Part shown: one piece after another, positions 48,125-58,346 of the stretch | How positions within the stretch are numbered: position 1 is the stretch's first letter | Layout of the letters: each line of letters opens with the position of its first letter | Source of the DNA: Macrothele yani | Lineage: Eukaryota; Arthropoda; Arachnida; Araneae; Macrothelidae | Assembly: GCA_039090855.1 (NCBI GenBank) | Contig: CM077025.1 | Span: 102,838,489-102,902,488, forward strand | Length of the DNA stretch: 64,000 bases | Direction of reading: 5' to 3' | Notes under the pieces: generated by a model | The model's input: only the letters and a program-made list of their open reading frames with translations | Databases searched by the model: none | Told to the model about the DNA's origin: nothing | Made by a program: the position numbers and the translations under genes

Positions 48125-50218
48125 CAATAAAGCCTCTTAATAGTGGACACCCTGGGATTTCAACGTTTGTCTGTTATTGGGAGGTGTCCCCTATCCGGGA
48201 GGTTGACTTCTGAGTCCAACTACGCTCACAATACAGAAAACTTCATATTAAATGCATACAGTACTTACCAACATATACAGAATTTTTTTCAGGATGGGGA
48301 GGCGCCAAAAAAATAAAGTTTTTGAAATCCACCAGAACAAAATTAAAGTTAATGAAAAATAGAAGAAAAAAATGAAAGCATTTTTTTTTTCTAATGTAAG
48401 TGGATGCATTTTTATTAACTTAAGGCATTTTTTTCTAATGTAAGTTGCATTTTAACCAAAAACTTTAAAAAATAAAACACTTTTGGGTAGGAGCCAAGCC
48501 CCTTCTCTAAATATGTCCCTGGTACATACAATATATGTATTTCCATGCATGTTTAAATATACAAACATAGCAATAAAATGTTACACCATGAAAAAACATG
48601 TACTTAACACATACATACATATCACTAAGCTGTTCTCTGAGGTTCAGAGGTTAACTCCATAAAGAAATACAAACTCCAGATAACATTTACTTGCTGTTGC
48701 TGTATCAAACTTCTCCATTTACAGCGATCTTGACAAACAGCTCGGGCTTCAGTGACATCCATCACACGCTGTACACAAGATCTTCTATACTTCATACTCA
48801 TATAATCTTTTTCTCATGTAGACACTCCTGAATCTGATACTCCCATGACTTTCTTGGCCTTCCTCTGCCTTTTTTCCTGCCACTTGGGCTAAAAAGATTT
48901 TCTTAGTAAGCATCTCATCACTCATTCTTTCAACATGGCCAAACCACCAAAGCATATTAGTCTTCACCTTGCTAACAACATTTTGCTTCACATTACACAA
49001 CTGCAACACATCTTCATTTCTCACACAATCAGAACGTGTCTGCCCCCCGTAAGTAACATATTTCTCCAGCACACAAATGACTCCTATGTTTCTTTTGTAG
49101 TGCCCAGGTTTCACTGCCATAGATCAGAGTAGGAACAATTACACTTTCATACACAACCATACGGGACTCTCTTGAGAACCCATCATTCCTGTGAAAACCA
49201 CAAAGCAGCCATGACTTTCAATGAAGAATATACTCACCTACTAATTTCACCATCCAATTTGTTCTCTCTGTCAAACATGCTTCCCAAATACACAAATTCA
49301 TTCACCTGGTCAATCACTGTGCCATTTAGACTTATATTACATTTAGTACTACCAGTTCCTCTCTCAAAAACCATGACTTTGGTTTTTCCCTTATTTATAC
49401 TCAGTTTGAATTTCATGCAAACTTTGTGCATCCGCGACAACATACTCTGCAACTCACTTTTGCTCTCTGCCAACAGGACAGTGCCATTATTTAATTCAAC
49501 CAGTTAGCAATTTTTAGCTGCAAAAAATCCAATAAAAGCAGGGATTTTTTTGATTTTTTTTTCAATTCATACCATGTTTTTCAAAATGTACTATTAAATT
49601 ATTCAATAGTACTAATTCCACTACTACACTTTACAGTGTCTTTAAAAAAATCACACATATCTTCTACAAGTGCATCAGGTGCTTCCTCAATCAAATCATT
49701 TTTTTTTCAATGTTTTCAAAGCAATGAACTTGTGCACATTGTTCATTGCTCATTTGTTACACAGATCATAATTGACCATACCAAAATCTTTTGCATTTCA
49801 TTCATTGTTTAGATATGTAGTTAGTTCAAAAATGGGGTCTAAATCCTCTTGTTCAGGATTGACAACAAAAACCCCATTTTGTTTGAAACAAGCTGTTTTG
49901 CCCACTTGAAAAGATTGGCCGTATAGAAACCACAAACCAATTGTTTTTGTAAGGGGATATATAGGACAAGAAGTACTTTATTTCTGTACAAAGCTAAGCA
50001 AAATCTTCGCAGAGAAAATTCACCACTTTTTTTTTATTTTGAACATTCATGTTTTTAACTGTCTTATGACCAAAATTACTGTCTGGTATTTGAAGGGTCC
50101 AGTATTTGGAGGTAAAAAATATACAGGACCCTATATACTTCAGAACTAGGAATCACAAAAACTTTCAGCTAAATGGAAGTATCCACTATTTGGGAGTGCC
50201 TGTTAAGGAAGTTTACTG
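48125..50218. mobile_element. Tigger-type element enclosing a LINE fragment
   Basis: The left end CAATAAAGCCTCTTAATAGT continues GGACACC, and the right end on the opposite strand is CAGTAAACTTCCTTAACAGG followed by CACTCCC. The right end is followed by TA (50219-50220); the left TA is not preserved. Subterminal motifs (TGTCTGTTATTGGGAGGTGT and GTCTGGTATTTGAAGGGTCC) support relatedness. No Tigger transposase was recognised. The left terminus lies 77 bp from a galk2 exon. Confidence 0.55.
48785..49503 (-). pseudogene. Non-LTR reverse transcriptase, C-terminal part
   Basis: The minus-strand reading has LSINKGKTKVMVFERGTGST and VNEFVYLGSMFDRENKLDGE, the thumb side of a LINE reverse transcriptase. 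After a frame change comes VKTNMLWWFGHVERMSDEML, a common LINE C-terminal motif. The catalytic YxDD part is absent. A further scrap of the same element is at 595-680. The clade is uncertain but differs from the RTE copies here. Confidence 0.75.
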
Positions 50219-50767
50219 TAAAAGCAAGGTTTAATGTTTGAATATATCACTTGAAACACATATGGGGGGGGAATTAATCATTGATTAATTCTTGATGCCT
50301 AGAGAAACTATAAATAATGAATGTGAACTCTTTACAAAACAATTTAGAAATGTGTTTTTCATATTTTCATTCTGGCTTGCTCATTGCAAAATTAAAAATT
50401 TGGGGTTAGTATTTATGTTTGTTAATTCACAACTTTGTACATATAAACACATTGTTGTGAGGAAGTTGAGAATCTGAAAAACCTTGTAATTTTCCATTAG
50501 TAAATTTTCATCAGAGGAACACAGAGAGTGTTTTTATTAGTTCATCAAAACAACTGCCTTTAATGTTTTTTAATCATATGTGGACAAATATATGCTTCAG
50601 CTTGGTGTATCTATCTATCTATCCACCACTCTCTCACAAATACTGCCTGATTTCAAAAAACTTTTAATTGCATTGTTGAGTACAAAAGCTTAAATCCTCA
50701 ACACTGTTTTAAATACATTATTGAGAAACAAAACTGACAGTGATTCAGTTCAAACACACGAAAAGTA

Positions 50768-51430
50768 CAAGGCATTCAGAAAGTAAGTACTGTTAGGCTA
50801 TGAAAATTAAATGAGAACATATTTGCAAAAAAATGTTATTTTTATCAGATGTGCAGTACCTTAAACTATTAATACTTTTCTGTAGAGTTTCAGCCATTAT
50901 TGAGACATTTATCGTAATGGGGCACTAGTTTTTGTATTTCCTCGTCATAAAATGAGGCCGCCTGTGAAGACAGCCTTTTCTCCTTGAAAGTTATGGGAAA
51001 TGCAAAGAAAGCACGAAATTGTGAAACGTCTGTCCTTACAAACTTTCATGTTGAGCGCACACATTAAATCATAGTTGACCACAGATGGTCAGCCACTCCA
51101 CTCCTCATTGTGCACATTCTCATGACCTTCATTGAACTATCTGACCCCATTTCCTTTTGACCATAGGCCTTAAAAAATATGCCGATGAATGGGAGACGGA
51201 TTCACATTTCTTGCATTCAAAAATCGAAATACGGACCTTATCTCACAGTCAGCGGGCTGCTCGATCTTTTTTAAACATGTTAAACGCATAGAACAATTTA
51301 AACACAATCTGGTGTTCTCATAATGGCATCTGTGGCTTGCCCACAAATGAGGGATGTTAGGGCACATGCGCAATATCAAGACTGCAGCAAAAATATTCGC
51401 AAATGGTACTTACTTTCCAAACATGCCTCA
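50768..51430 (-). mobile_element. Internally deleted mariner, 663 bp
   Basis: Termini CAAGGCATTCAGAAAGTAAG and, opposite, TGAGGCATGTTTGGAAAGTA with TA on both sides (50766-50767 and 51431-51432). The minus-strand relic keeps PADCEIRSVFRFLNARNVNP (the mariner N-terminal DNA-binding domain) and, at the other end, AASFYDEEIQKLVPHYDKCL (the C terminus). The catalytic middle is deleted. Confidence 0.85.
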
Positions 51431-51432
51431 TA

Positions 51433-52024
51433 ACATGACTTTCACAACAAAGTGGTTGCTTGTTATTTACTGAGCTACAAGTGAATATTAATGACAAAAA
51501 AAAAAAAAAAAAAAAAGACAGAAAATAGCAAAAGACATCAGCACTCTGTTTTCACAAACATTGTGCATCTTATTTCCCAAATTTAGCATTCCAAATTAGA
51601 ATATATTCTTTGTACAAACTTCTTATATGCAGATAAAAAAAATAACTATAACTTTTCCTCAAGTACTGCACTTTCATACTTTTTGGAAAATAGATGTTTA
51701 TGAAGAGATACAAGCCCTGGTCTACCAGCCTCCTAGTCTGTGGTTTTTCTGCAGGTTTCCTTAGACTCCCAGGGTGAGGGGATGCAAATGCATGGATGGT
51801 AACCTATGAAGTTAGTCCCAGATGTATTTTACTCCTGTTCCCTTCTAACTTTGGACTAGCCACCTAATCTGGTAATACTTTGGCTACGATACCTCTGTCA
51901 TGGGTTGCTTCATTGGAGGTGATAATGAATCAAAGCTAGTCTGAAATGCCATTGAAGTAAGATATTTATGAAGAATAACAGCAAAACTATACGAGTAATA
52001 AAATAGTTAGCACAGAAAGTGACT
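51433..52024. other. galk2 intron, nothing recognised
   Basis: A poly(A) run lies at 51497-51518. No family recognised. Confidence 0.45.
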
Positions 52025-52140
52025 GCAGTTTAATGACCCACATGGGCATCCAGCACTTAAGAAATCACCTGTTATTAATTTATAGATAACAAGAGGGGAG
52101 AGAGCCAGTGCCTCAAAATAAACATAACACTGATTGTGGA
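52025..52140 (-). mobile_element. SINE-A fragment, diverged
   Basis: GGGAGAGAGCCAGTGCC at 52095 and the preceding TGCAGTTTAATGACCCACAT match the body of SINE-A (13200-13320) in the same orientation. The tRNA head is absent. Confidence 0.6.
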
Positions 52141-52189
52141 ATAACTCTTTTACGGGTCTTATAGAGGTTATTTTTCTTCAAAGTTGGTT

Positions 52190-52228
52190 GTCAAATTTTC
52201 GAACTAAAGCCTAGTTCGTCATCAGGAC
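52190..52228 (-). ncRNA. Candidate hammerhead ribozyme motif of the Penelope-like element
   Basis: On the minus strand the sequence GTCCTGATGACGAACTA is followed by a loop, TAGTTCGAAA and TTTGAC. This presents a CTGATGA core, a 6-bp stem II (GAACTA/TAGTTC), GAAA and a short GTC/GAC stem I, with hardly any stem III. Hammerhead motifs with very short stem III are known from Penelope-like elements. An extra C follows CTGATGA, so cleavage activity is uncertain. Confidence 0.5.
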
Positions 52229-52232
52229 TATG

Positions 52233-53510
52233 TCACTGGAGTAGTTGCTGCCACTCAATTGGAAGAGTCCATCCGCAATTATCGTTAATTGTGGTACTTC
52301 TTCTTCTTGCTATTTCGATCCCTTCTTCTAGTTTCCTCTTTACTAAGTTTGACTGGTGGGCGATTATTTTCACTGAGTCCCAATTTATGGAGTGTCCACT
52401 TGCTTGTATATGTCTGTCTAGCCCTGTTTTGTTCCCAATGTTCCTAATAGCTGCTTGGTGTTCTTTCATTCGGACGTTAATACTTCTCCCTGTTTCTCCT
52501 ATATAGCTGAGTCCGCAGTTACAGTCGATGCAGTAAATTACTCCTTCCTGCAATTGGATGTCCAATTCTTTCTGCTTTAAAGCTGGCAGGAATTTCTTTA
52601 TTTTGTTATTAAGATCTGGAGCTAGCCTGATATTATATTTTGCTCCGATCCTTTTCAGTTTCTCGAAAAGTCCCTTGTGGTACGTAATTTTGCTGGTGAA
52701 TTTGAAGTTGGTTTTCTCCTGCTTCTTTTTTGGCACTTGTTTAAATATTTTTTCAACATATGGGGAGGGGTAATTGTTTTCTGCCAATATTTCCTTTAAT
52801 TCTTCTTTGTGAAGATCTTTCTGAGTAGCTGAAGAGACCAAGATTTCAATCTTTTCCAAAAATTGTCTCGCCGTATTCGATTTAATATAATCAGGGTGGA
52901 ATGAGCAGAAGTCTAACATCTTCCCTGTGTTGGTGGGTTTTCTAAAAAGCTGAGTGAATATTTTTCCCTCTCTTGAGGTCAAGGTTAAATCTAGGTAATT
53001 GATGCTATGGTCTCTTTCCTGTTCTAGGGTATACTGCAAGGTATTCTCTAGTAAGTTAAATTCTTCCAGAATCTGAGAGGGTAGAGATTGGTCCACAGTA
53101 TCTACTATAATTAGGACATCATCCATGTACCTTACATAGAGAGCAAACAAGGAGGGTTGTATAAGGATTTTTGCCTCTAGTTTACTTATATAATAATTTG
53201 CTAGCAGAGGTGCTTGTGGAGAACCCATTGCAAGTCCTGAAGTTTGTCTGTAATATTTCTTTCCAAACTGGAAGAAATTATTCTTGAAGGAAAATAGGAG
53301 CAGTTCATATATGCCAAGTAGTATTTCTCTATTGTGATTATGGAATACTATTTTTTCCGCAAGGTCATCTGCAATGAATTCCAGGAGGAGGTCCAGGTTA
53401 ATGTTGGTATACATAGAGACTATATCCAGGCTTGCCATTACTGGATGAATTAATTCTGGCAAGTTGTCCAGTTTTCCTTTTAGCTGCATGGAACCTACTA
53501 AAAAATTCCA
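52233..53510 (-). CDS. Penelope-like reverse transcriptase/GIY-YIG endonuclease (partial)
   Basis: The frame is open from the truncated start to the stop. The reverse transcriptase shows MASLDIVSMYTNINLDLLLE (first catalytic Asp), TSGLAMGSPQAPLLANYYI and the catalytic YVRYMDDVLIIV (YMDD), then SINYLDLTLTSREGKIFTQL. The endonuclease follows: GVIYCIDCNCGLSYIGETGR, VRMKEHQAAI and the final ARRRSTTINDNCGW. The polymerase finger part is lost. The open frame also continues upstream into RTE-derived antisense sequence (to 53585), which I exclude. It is not expected to be functional, but it shows little decay. Confidence 0.88.
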   Translation of the reverse strand, partial: WNFLVGSMQLKGKLDNLPELIHPVMASLDIVSMYTNINLDLLLEFIADDLAEKIVFHNHNREILLGIYELLLFSFKNNFFQFGKKYYRQTSGLAMGSPQAPLLANYYISKLEAKILIQPSLFALYVRYMDDVLIIVDTVDQSLPSQILEEFNLLENTLQYTLEQERDHSINYLDLTLTSREGKIFTQLFRKPTNTGKMLDFCSFHPDYIKSNTARQFLEKIEILVSSATQKDLHKEELKEILAENNYPSPYVEKIFKQVPKKKQEKTNFKFTSKITYHKGLFEKLKRIGAKYNIRLAPDLNNKIKKFLPALKQKELDIQLQEGVIYCIDCNCGLSYIGETGRSINVRMKEHQAAIRNIGNKTGLDRHIQASGHSINWDSVKIIAHQSNLVKRKLEEGIEIARRRSTTINDNCGWTLPIEWQQLLQ

Positions 53511-53511
53511 C

Positions 53512-54505
53512 AGTACCATCTGAAGTCCTGCAGTACTGAAGATGCATAAGTTAATATTATTAATAGAATCTATGAAAATGTACAAAGGTTTGACTGTTTA
53601 AGGAGACAGCATGCTGAAAAAATTGAAAAGGAAGTGAGACAAGGTGACATATCTCCCAAGCTTTTCAATGCCACATTACAGAATGTCTTTCAATGGTTGA
53701 ACTGGAAGATAAGGGTATCAAAATTGAGATTATTTAACTCACCTTTTTTGTTTTGCTGACAGCACAGTCATTTTTGCAAGTACTCCTTCATAGCTGCACA
53801 GAATGATCCACAAACTTGTTGTGAAGAGTAAAGAAGTGAGATTAAAGATGAACAGAAAACAAAATGATGTAGGCTTTACAAAAACTGAAAATTTAGAGGC
53901 CGATGGAGCAAATCTAGAAGTAACTGACGCCTACACGTGCCTTGAACAACAGATATTAAGCAAGAGTCACATAAAAAAAGATATTAATGGGTGTATAAAA
54001 CTTGGCTAGAGTGCATTTGGAAAAAACAGCAAAATTTTCAGGAACAAGTTACTACTAAGTCTTAAAAGAAAAGTGTTTAATCAATTTATCCTTCAAACTC
54101 TTAATTAAGGTTCAGAGATATGGACCTTAACTAAAAAAATGAAACATACAGATGCTGTGGACAACTCAGAGAAGCAAGGAGAGATACATGCTTGGTGTAA
54201 CCAAGAAAGATAGGAAAATGAGCTCCTGGATTGTTAATGACATCATGATTAAAATTAAAACCCTCATATGACAATGGGCTAGATATATTGCTAGAAGTGA
54301 CCACTATTGGACAACTGAAATGTTAAATTAGATACCAGTGAACAGAAAGAGGCCCATAAGGAAACCATGTGGAAGATAGACGTATGAAATTCAAAAGTAT
54401 GCTAAAGTGACAAGAAGAGAATTCCTCAAGACTAAGTTGTGGCAGAAACTTGGAGAGATCTTTATCCAGCAGTGGATTGAGAATAGTTTATAATGACGAT
54501 GATAT
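53512..54505 (+). pseudogene. RTE retrotransposon fragment
   Basis: Plus-strand readings give NIINRIYENVQRFDCLRR and EVRQGDISPKLFNATLQNVF, matching the RTE copy at 39630-42334, then TDIKQESHKKR (its SSEGHIDEE region) in another frame. The end, after a stretch matching its C terminus, is ATGACGATGATATA, the RTE-type ATG-rich tail. Numerous stops and frameshifts; about 1 kb of 3' sequence survives. Confidence 0.85.
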
Positions 54506-54599
54506 AGAGCTCTAATAACTTTATCAACTCATTAATCCCTGCAAAATCTGAAATACGTATGCTATCAGAAAAAGAATGAGACTGTAGCTGTAACATATC

Positions 54600-55760
54600 A
54601 AAGGAGCTAGTTGATGTCAAGGTGACTGTGGTCCTTTTCTAAATATGTACAGTTAGCAGCAATGTACTTGTCCCATCTTTTCTGCTACTTTTGAAACATG
54701 TGCAAGAAATTATCTTTTGACAGTTTCTCCAAAATCGCCTCCTTCTGTTTGGTAATGGCCTTTTCTGATGAAAAGGCCATAATGATTTTTTCAATGATGG
54801 AAAATGAAAAAAAAGTCACAAGGGGCCAACTTTGGCCTGTTGGGTGGATGTGGCAGGCAGGAGATGTTGTTTTTGGTTAAGTATTCTATTACAACATTAG
54901 CCACATGGGGTCTGGCATTATATCCTGGTGAAGTTTCCACCTTCCTGCGTGCAGAATAGGCCTTTTTTTTTTTTCAGATATACTCCCACAAATAACATAA
55001 AACAGTGGCATAATAAGCACCTGTGACAGTCGTATAAGGTGGTATGGTATGTTGATAAATCATCCTGACACTATCAAAGAATGTGATAGTCATTGTCTTG
55101 CCAGCAGAAGGCACAACCTTAACCTTTTTGGGTGTAGGAGAAGAATGTGACTTCCACACAGAACTTTCTTGCTTTGACTCCGGCTCATAATGATGAATCC
55201 CAGATTCATCTCCGGTTATTATGGTATCCAGGAAAGCATTGCCAAGCTCCTCAAACTTCTTTTTCCATGTTTGACAAACATCAACATGCACCTGCGTCTG
55301 TTTGGGTGTTAGCAGACATGAAACCCACCTTGCACGTCATATGCACATGATCATGCAATATCACATGAGCAGCATCGTGAGACATTCCCAGTACTTCTCC
55401 CAATTGCTTCACTGTCACTCAATTATCTTCTCACACTATAACAGCAGCAGTGTTGATCACTTCACCAGCAACAACCATCGTCGGACAGCCTGGCCCACCT
55501 TCCTTGCTTGTTGACTGACTGCCTTCTTGAAAATCTTTAAACTACCTAAATGCTGTTCCACATGGCAGAAAAATTTTCTCATATGCCTCCTTCAACATTT
55601 CATATGTTTCGGTGACTGTGTTGTTCAGGAAATAAAATAATTTCAGTGCAGCATACTGCTGTTCCCTTATAGCAGGCATTATGCATGCAGTCAAAATTGG
55701 ATGTGACTTCACTTTCCTCCCTCTGCCTGCTGAATGGCCAATCACTGATCAACACCTTTC
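54600..55760 (-). pseudogene. mariner transposase relic, second family
   Basis: The N terminus at 55542-55745 reads MPAIREQQYAALKLFYFLNN with a helix-turn-helix. The 54974-55291 frame has DTIITGDESGIHHYEPESKQ (first Asp) and MTITFFDSVRMIYQHTIPP. Past a T-rich shift the reading recovers ARRKVETSPGYNARPHVANV, where the second Asp should stand, and ends KQKEAILEKLSKDNFLHMFQ. It differs from the mariner at 25668-26982. No inverted termini were found. Confidence 0.82.
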
Positions 55761-56225
55761 ACCATACCAACTCAGCAAACAATAATCTTTTTAAGTACCA
55801 CTACCATTTTAACATGTGTCATGTTGTTGCCTCGCTACAGTTGCAGTCTCACTCTTTTTCTGATAGCCCTGATACTTTGAAGGAAACTTTGAACCTGCAA
55901 CTAAGAGAAACATTTTTTATTTGCATCATGGACACACTTCTTTCGAGAAACAGTTACACATTTTTTTTACACAGATTTAAAAAATGTATTATAATACAGT
56001 GCATCATTATTTGTTTTGTTTCTTACAGTAACACTGGCAATAATGTATCACCATCATCACCATCTGTATATTATGCATCACAGTTTTTTAAATTTGCAAA
56101 TACTTTAATATTTTAGCCACGTTTCACAAATAAATATTCTTTGAAATTCTGGAAGGGAAAAGAAAAACAATCAAAATAACATGAGATTTTTGAAATATTA
56201 ACTTATAAAAATAACAAGAAAGTAT
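55761..56225. other. galk2 intron, nothing recognised
   Basis: The open frame at 55685-56116 has no domain and starts inside the mariner relic. Sequence just left of 56230 may be decayed Penelope-like sequence. Confidence 0.4.
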
Positions 56226-56229
56226 TTCA

Positions 56230-56300
56230 TTTGTCCTGATGAAGCTGAGCCAAACGCTCAACAAGACTACAGTAGATCTTAAAAAAACATGCATTATAAA
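56230..56300 (+). mobile_element. Penelope-like 3' tail fragment with hammerhead-like core
   Basis: GTCCTGATGAAGCTGAGCC, then AAACGCTCAAC, AAGACTACAGT and ATTATAAATAAACGTC correspond step by step to the tail of the element at 1-550 (GTCCTGAGGATGCTGAGCC, AAATGCTCTGC, AAAACTATAGT). The CTGATGA core and a GAGC/GCTC stem II are kept here; GAAA is not. It ends 43 bp from the donor of a galk2 exon. Confidence 0.65.
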
Positions 56301-56343
56301 TAAACGTCATTCCATGATCTAAGTATTTTCTGTGCTCAGTTAC

Positions 56344-56501
56344 CTTAGTAGCAAGTTTACACTCAACTACTCGGATGTTAAACGTTGCAGAAGCTGCTTT
56401 GTTCATTTCCACACAGCTATTAGCCACAACAAAAGTTGCACCAGGAGGAAGTGGAATGCTTGTAGCTTTCAGGGGATGAAAGTCTATGAGTTTAGAACAA
56501 C
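56344..56501 (-). CDS. galk2: N-acetylgalactosamine kinase, exon
   Basis: This 158-bp exon starts after TGATTTGTAG and reads [20 protein letters not shown], then [20 protein letters not shown] and [12 protein letters not shown] to an AAG/GTAACT donor. Human GALK2 has [20 protein letters not shown] at this place, a hallmark of galactokinase-type GHMP kinases. It begins with two bases of a split codon, and its last codon joins ILAKGLNLDW of exon 47820-48047 in frame. The preceding exon, which should hold the GGGMDQ segment, was not found up to 64000 and probably lies beyond the window. Confidence 0.95.
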
Positions 56502-56503
56502 CT

Positions 56504-57312
56504 ACAAATCACAGAAATAACTGCATTTGTAATTGACACTGGCATAACAATGATTATTTTAACAACTCAGATGTAAATGAGCATAGAATCATATAATATG
56601 ACATATTCTGTATACATTAATTCAGCATGGGAAAAATCATGAAATAGTTGGCAAGCACAGCATAACACTCTGTGACACTAAAACTACAACACCCAGCAGC
56701 AGTACTGCAATTCAATGGAAACTCACAAGCTCAGAAAGAGAGAAAGGTGTGATAACTTCTCATAGTAAGTAAACAACCTTAACGTTACAACAGATAGTTA
56801 CATGGGGCACATCAGTATAGTGTAAAACCTTGTTCTGGTGATACACTTAGCTGATTTTTGTAGAATAAGTAAAAGCGCACAGAGCTATCAAATAGCTGTC
56901 TACTACACTGCCCACTATGCTTCCTGCACCTAGTCTTTCAAGACAGTTGTCTGTGCTGATTGTGGATGAGCCTGGAAATGGCATTCCAATATGTCCCACG
57001 CGTATTGTACTAGCAACAAATCTGGATACCTGCTTGTATTGGACAGCATCTGAACAGTACACAGAAGTTTTCAGGAGATATTTGCACAGTGTGGAACATG
57101 CACTGGCATCACCTTGTAGAAACACGGTACCAGGCACCCCTGTTTTGAAAGAGATAGTTATACATGCCAGAATGCCTACATCAAGATACTCAGCAGTCAA
57201 ATTGCCTCCAAGACACACCAGATATTTCTAGCTATCATAGCTGATCACTCACCAGACCATGATGCCTGGTATTCATGTCATTTGCACTTTCATGGTGGGC
57301 CCTGAATTAGTG
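56504..57312. other. galk2 intron, two opposing open frames without support
   Basis: Open frames at 56847-57218 (minus) and 56917-57231 (plus) overlap and show no domain. Probably intron sequence or an unrecognised repeat. Confidence 0.4.
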
Positions 57313-57316
57313 TATT

Positions 57317-58270
57317 TGTTACCGCCAAAGCTCGAAAGCGGTTAATGTGCACATTACCTAGCTAATATGCAGATTAACTGATTTGCTCTGTTAACGTGCG
57401 GAATCAAGAGTTTTCCGCATTTTACCAAGGTAATGTGCACATTAATGGCTTCTGTATCGTTAAAGTTCAAAAGTTTGTTTCTTTTTTCCTTTCCCTACAC
57501 CTTCCCCCTCTCCCTCCACTTTTAGTTTCATTTCGCCAGCGTCTAGTCGTCGCCGGTTGTTTTTATTTCTCATAATTGGCATTGGCTGCCAGTGCGTAGC
57601 ATAGCTAATTCTGTTTTCAAATTCGTTTCTGCCTGTTAGCGCGTGAATTTGTGTCATGATTTTTTTTTAAAGCAGATAAATTTAACTCCTAGTATATAAG
57701 CAAGCACCGAATTGGTGAGTAAAATGAAGAAAAGATTCTTCGAAAACCTCTTTAGCGAAGATTCAAAATATAATAGTGTTTTAATGACAAAACGAAAGTA
57801 TGATTGCATAATTAAAGATGTAAAGCGAATAAAAGTTTCCAAGAAGAAAGAATCATCTCGAGATTATCGAATAATTCAAAGGTATGATGTGTTGACTGTA
57901 CAAGGCTGTGAAAAACTCATTGAGCCGTTGTCATATGCGCGAGAAAGTGTGAAAAAGTTTGTCCATGCCGAAGAATTGTTTGATATATTGTATTCTACTC
58001 ATTTGTCAATTGGCCACGGTGGAAGAGACAGAATGATCAAGCAATTAAATTTAAGCGTACAGAAACGTTGCTGTTATTCCAGCAAAGATCTTATTTTCAC
58101 TTTAACGAGTGCCTAGTAGGTAATGTGCAGATTATCTAGGTAATTTGCAGATTACCTAGGTAATTTGAGCAATGAAATAATTTTTGGCACTTTAACGGAT
58201 CACCCTAGTTAATCTGCACATTACCTAGATAATCTGTAGAATAACTGATTTCTGCACTTTAGCGGTAACA
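57317..58270 (+). mobile_element. Ginger1-like DNA transposon, 954 bp
   Basis: It begins TGTTACCGCCAAAG and ends with the inverse CTTTAGCGGTAACA. TATT flanks both sides (57313-57316 and 58271-58274). TGT-starting termini and 4-bp duplications are features of Ginger1 elements, whose transposase is related to Gypsy integrases. Both subterminal regions carry repeats of the type GGTAAT(G/T)TGCACATTACC (57346-57372 and 57428-57446; 58118-58160 and 58206-58246). The inner gene keeps only an integrase N-terminal region, so the element is non-autonomous. Confidence 0.8.
57712..58116 (+). pseudogene. Truncated integrase-like (KRBA2/Ginger type) protein
   Basis: The 134-residue reading has MKKRFFENLFSEDSKYNSVL, then SSRDYRIIQRYDVLTVQGCE and FVHAEELFDILYSTHLSIGH followed by GGRDRMIKQLN. 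The last part is the H2C2-type zinc-binding region at the N terminus of Gypsy-type integrases and of KRAB-A domain-containing protein 2-like proteins derived from them. The two cysteines expected next are replaced by QKRCCYSSKDL, and the DDE core is missing. The frame is otherwise open. The ATG at 57724 is the more likely start. Confidence 0.7.
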
Positions 58271-58346
58271 TATTGACTAAATCACCTCCATGTGTGCATC
58301 TAGTGACTGCTCAAAATATTGCACCCCCATCTTCCTTTCTTACATA

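Larger units (their letters stand above)
52150..53510 (-). mobile_element. Penelope-like retroelement, 5'-truncated
   Basis: The element runs from a truncated reverse transcriptase at about 53510, where it meets RTE sequence of opposite orientation, to a 3' region with a hammerhead-like motif. No duplication was found. It is the best preserved retroelement gene in the window. Confidence 0.85.

Noticed and set aside
53511..53585. Upstream extension of the Penelope-like frame to an ATG at 53585
   Set aside because: These bases are antisense to an RTE fragment that matches 39630-42334, so the open frame across the junction is accidental.
56847..57231. Opposing open frames as an extra galk2 exon
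   Set aside because: No galactokinase motif; the expected upstream residues (GGGMDQ region) are not present.
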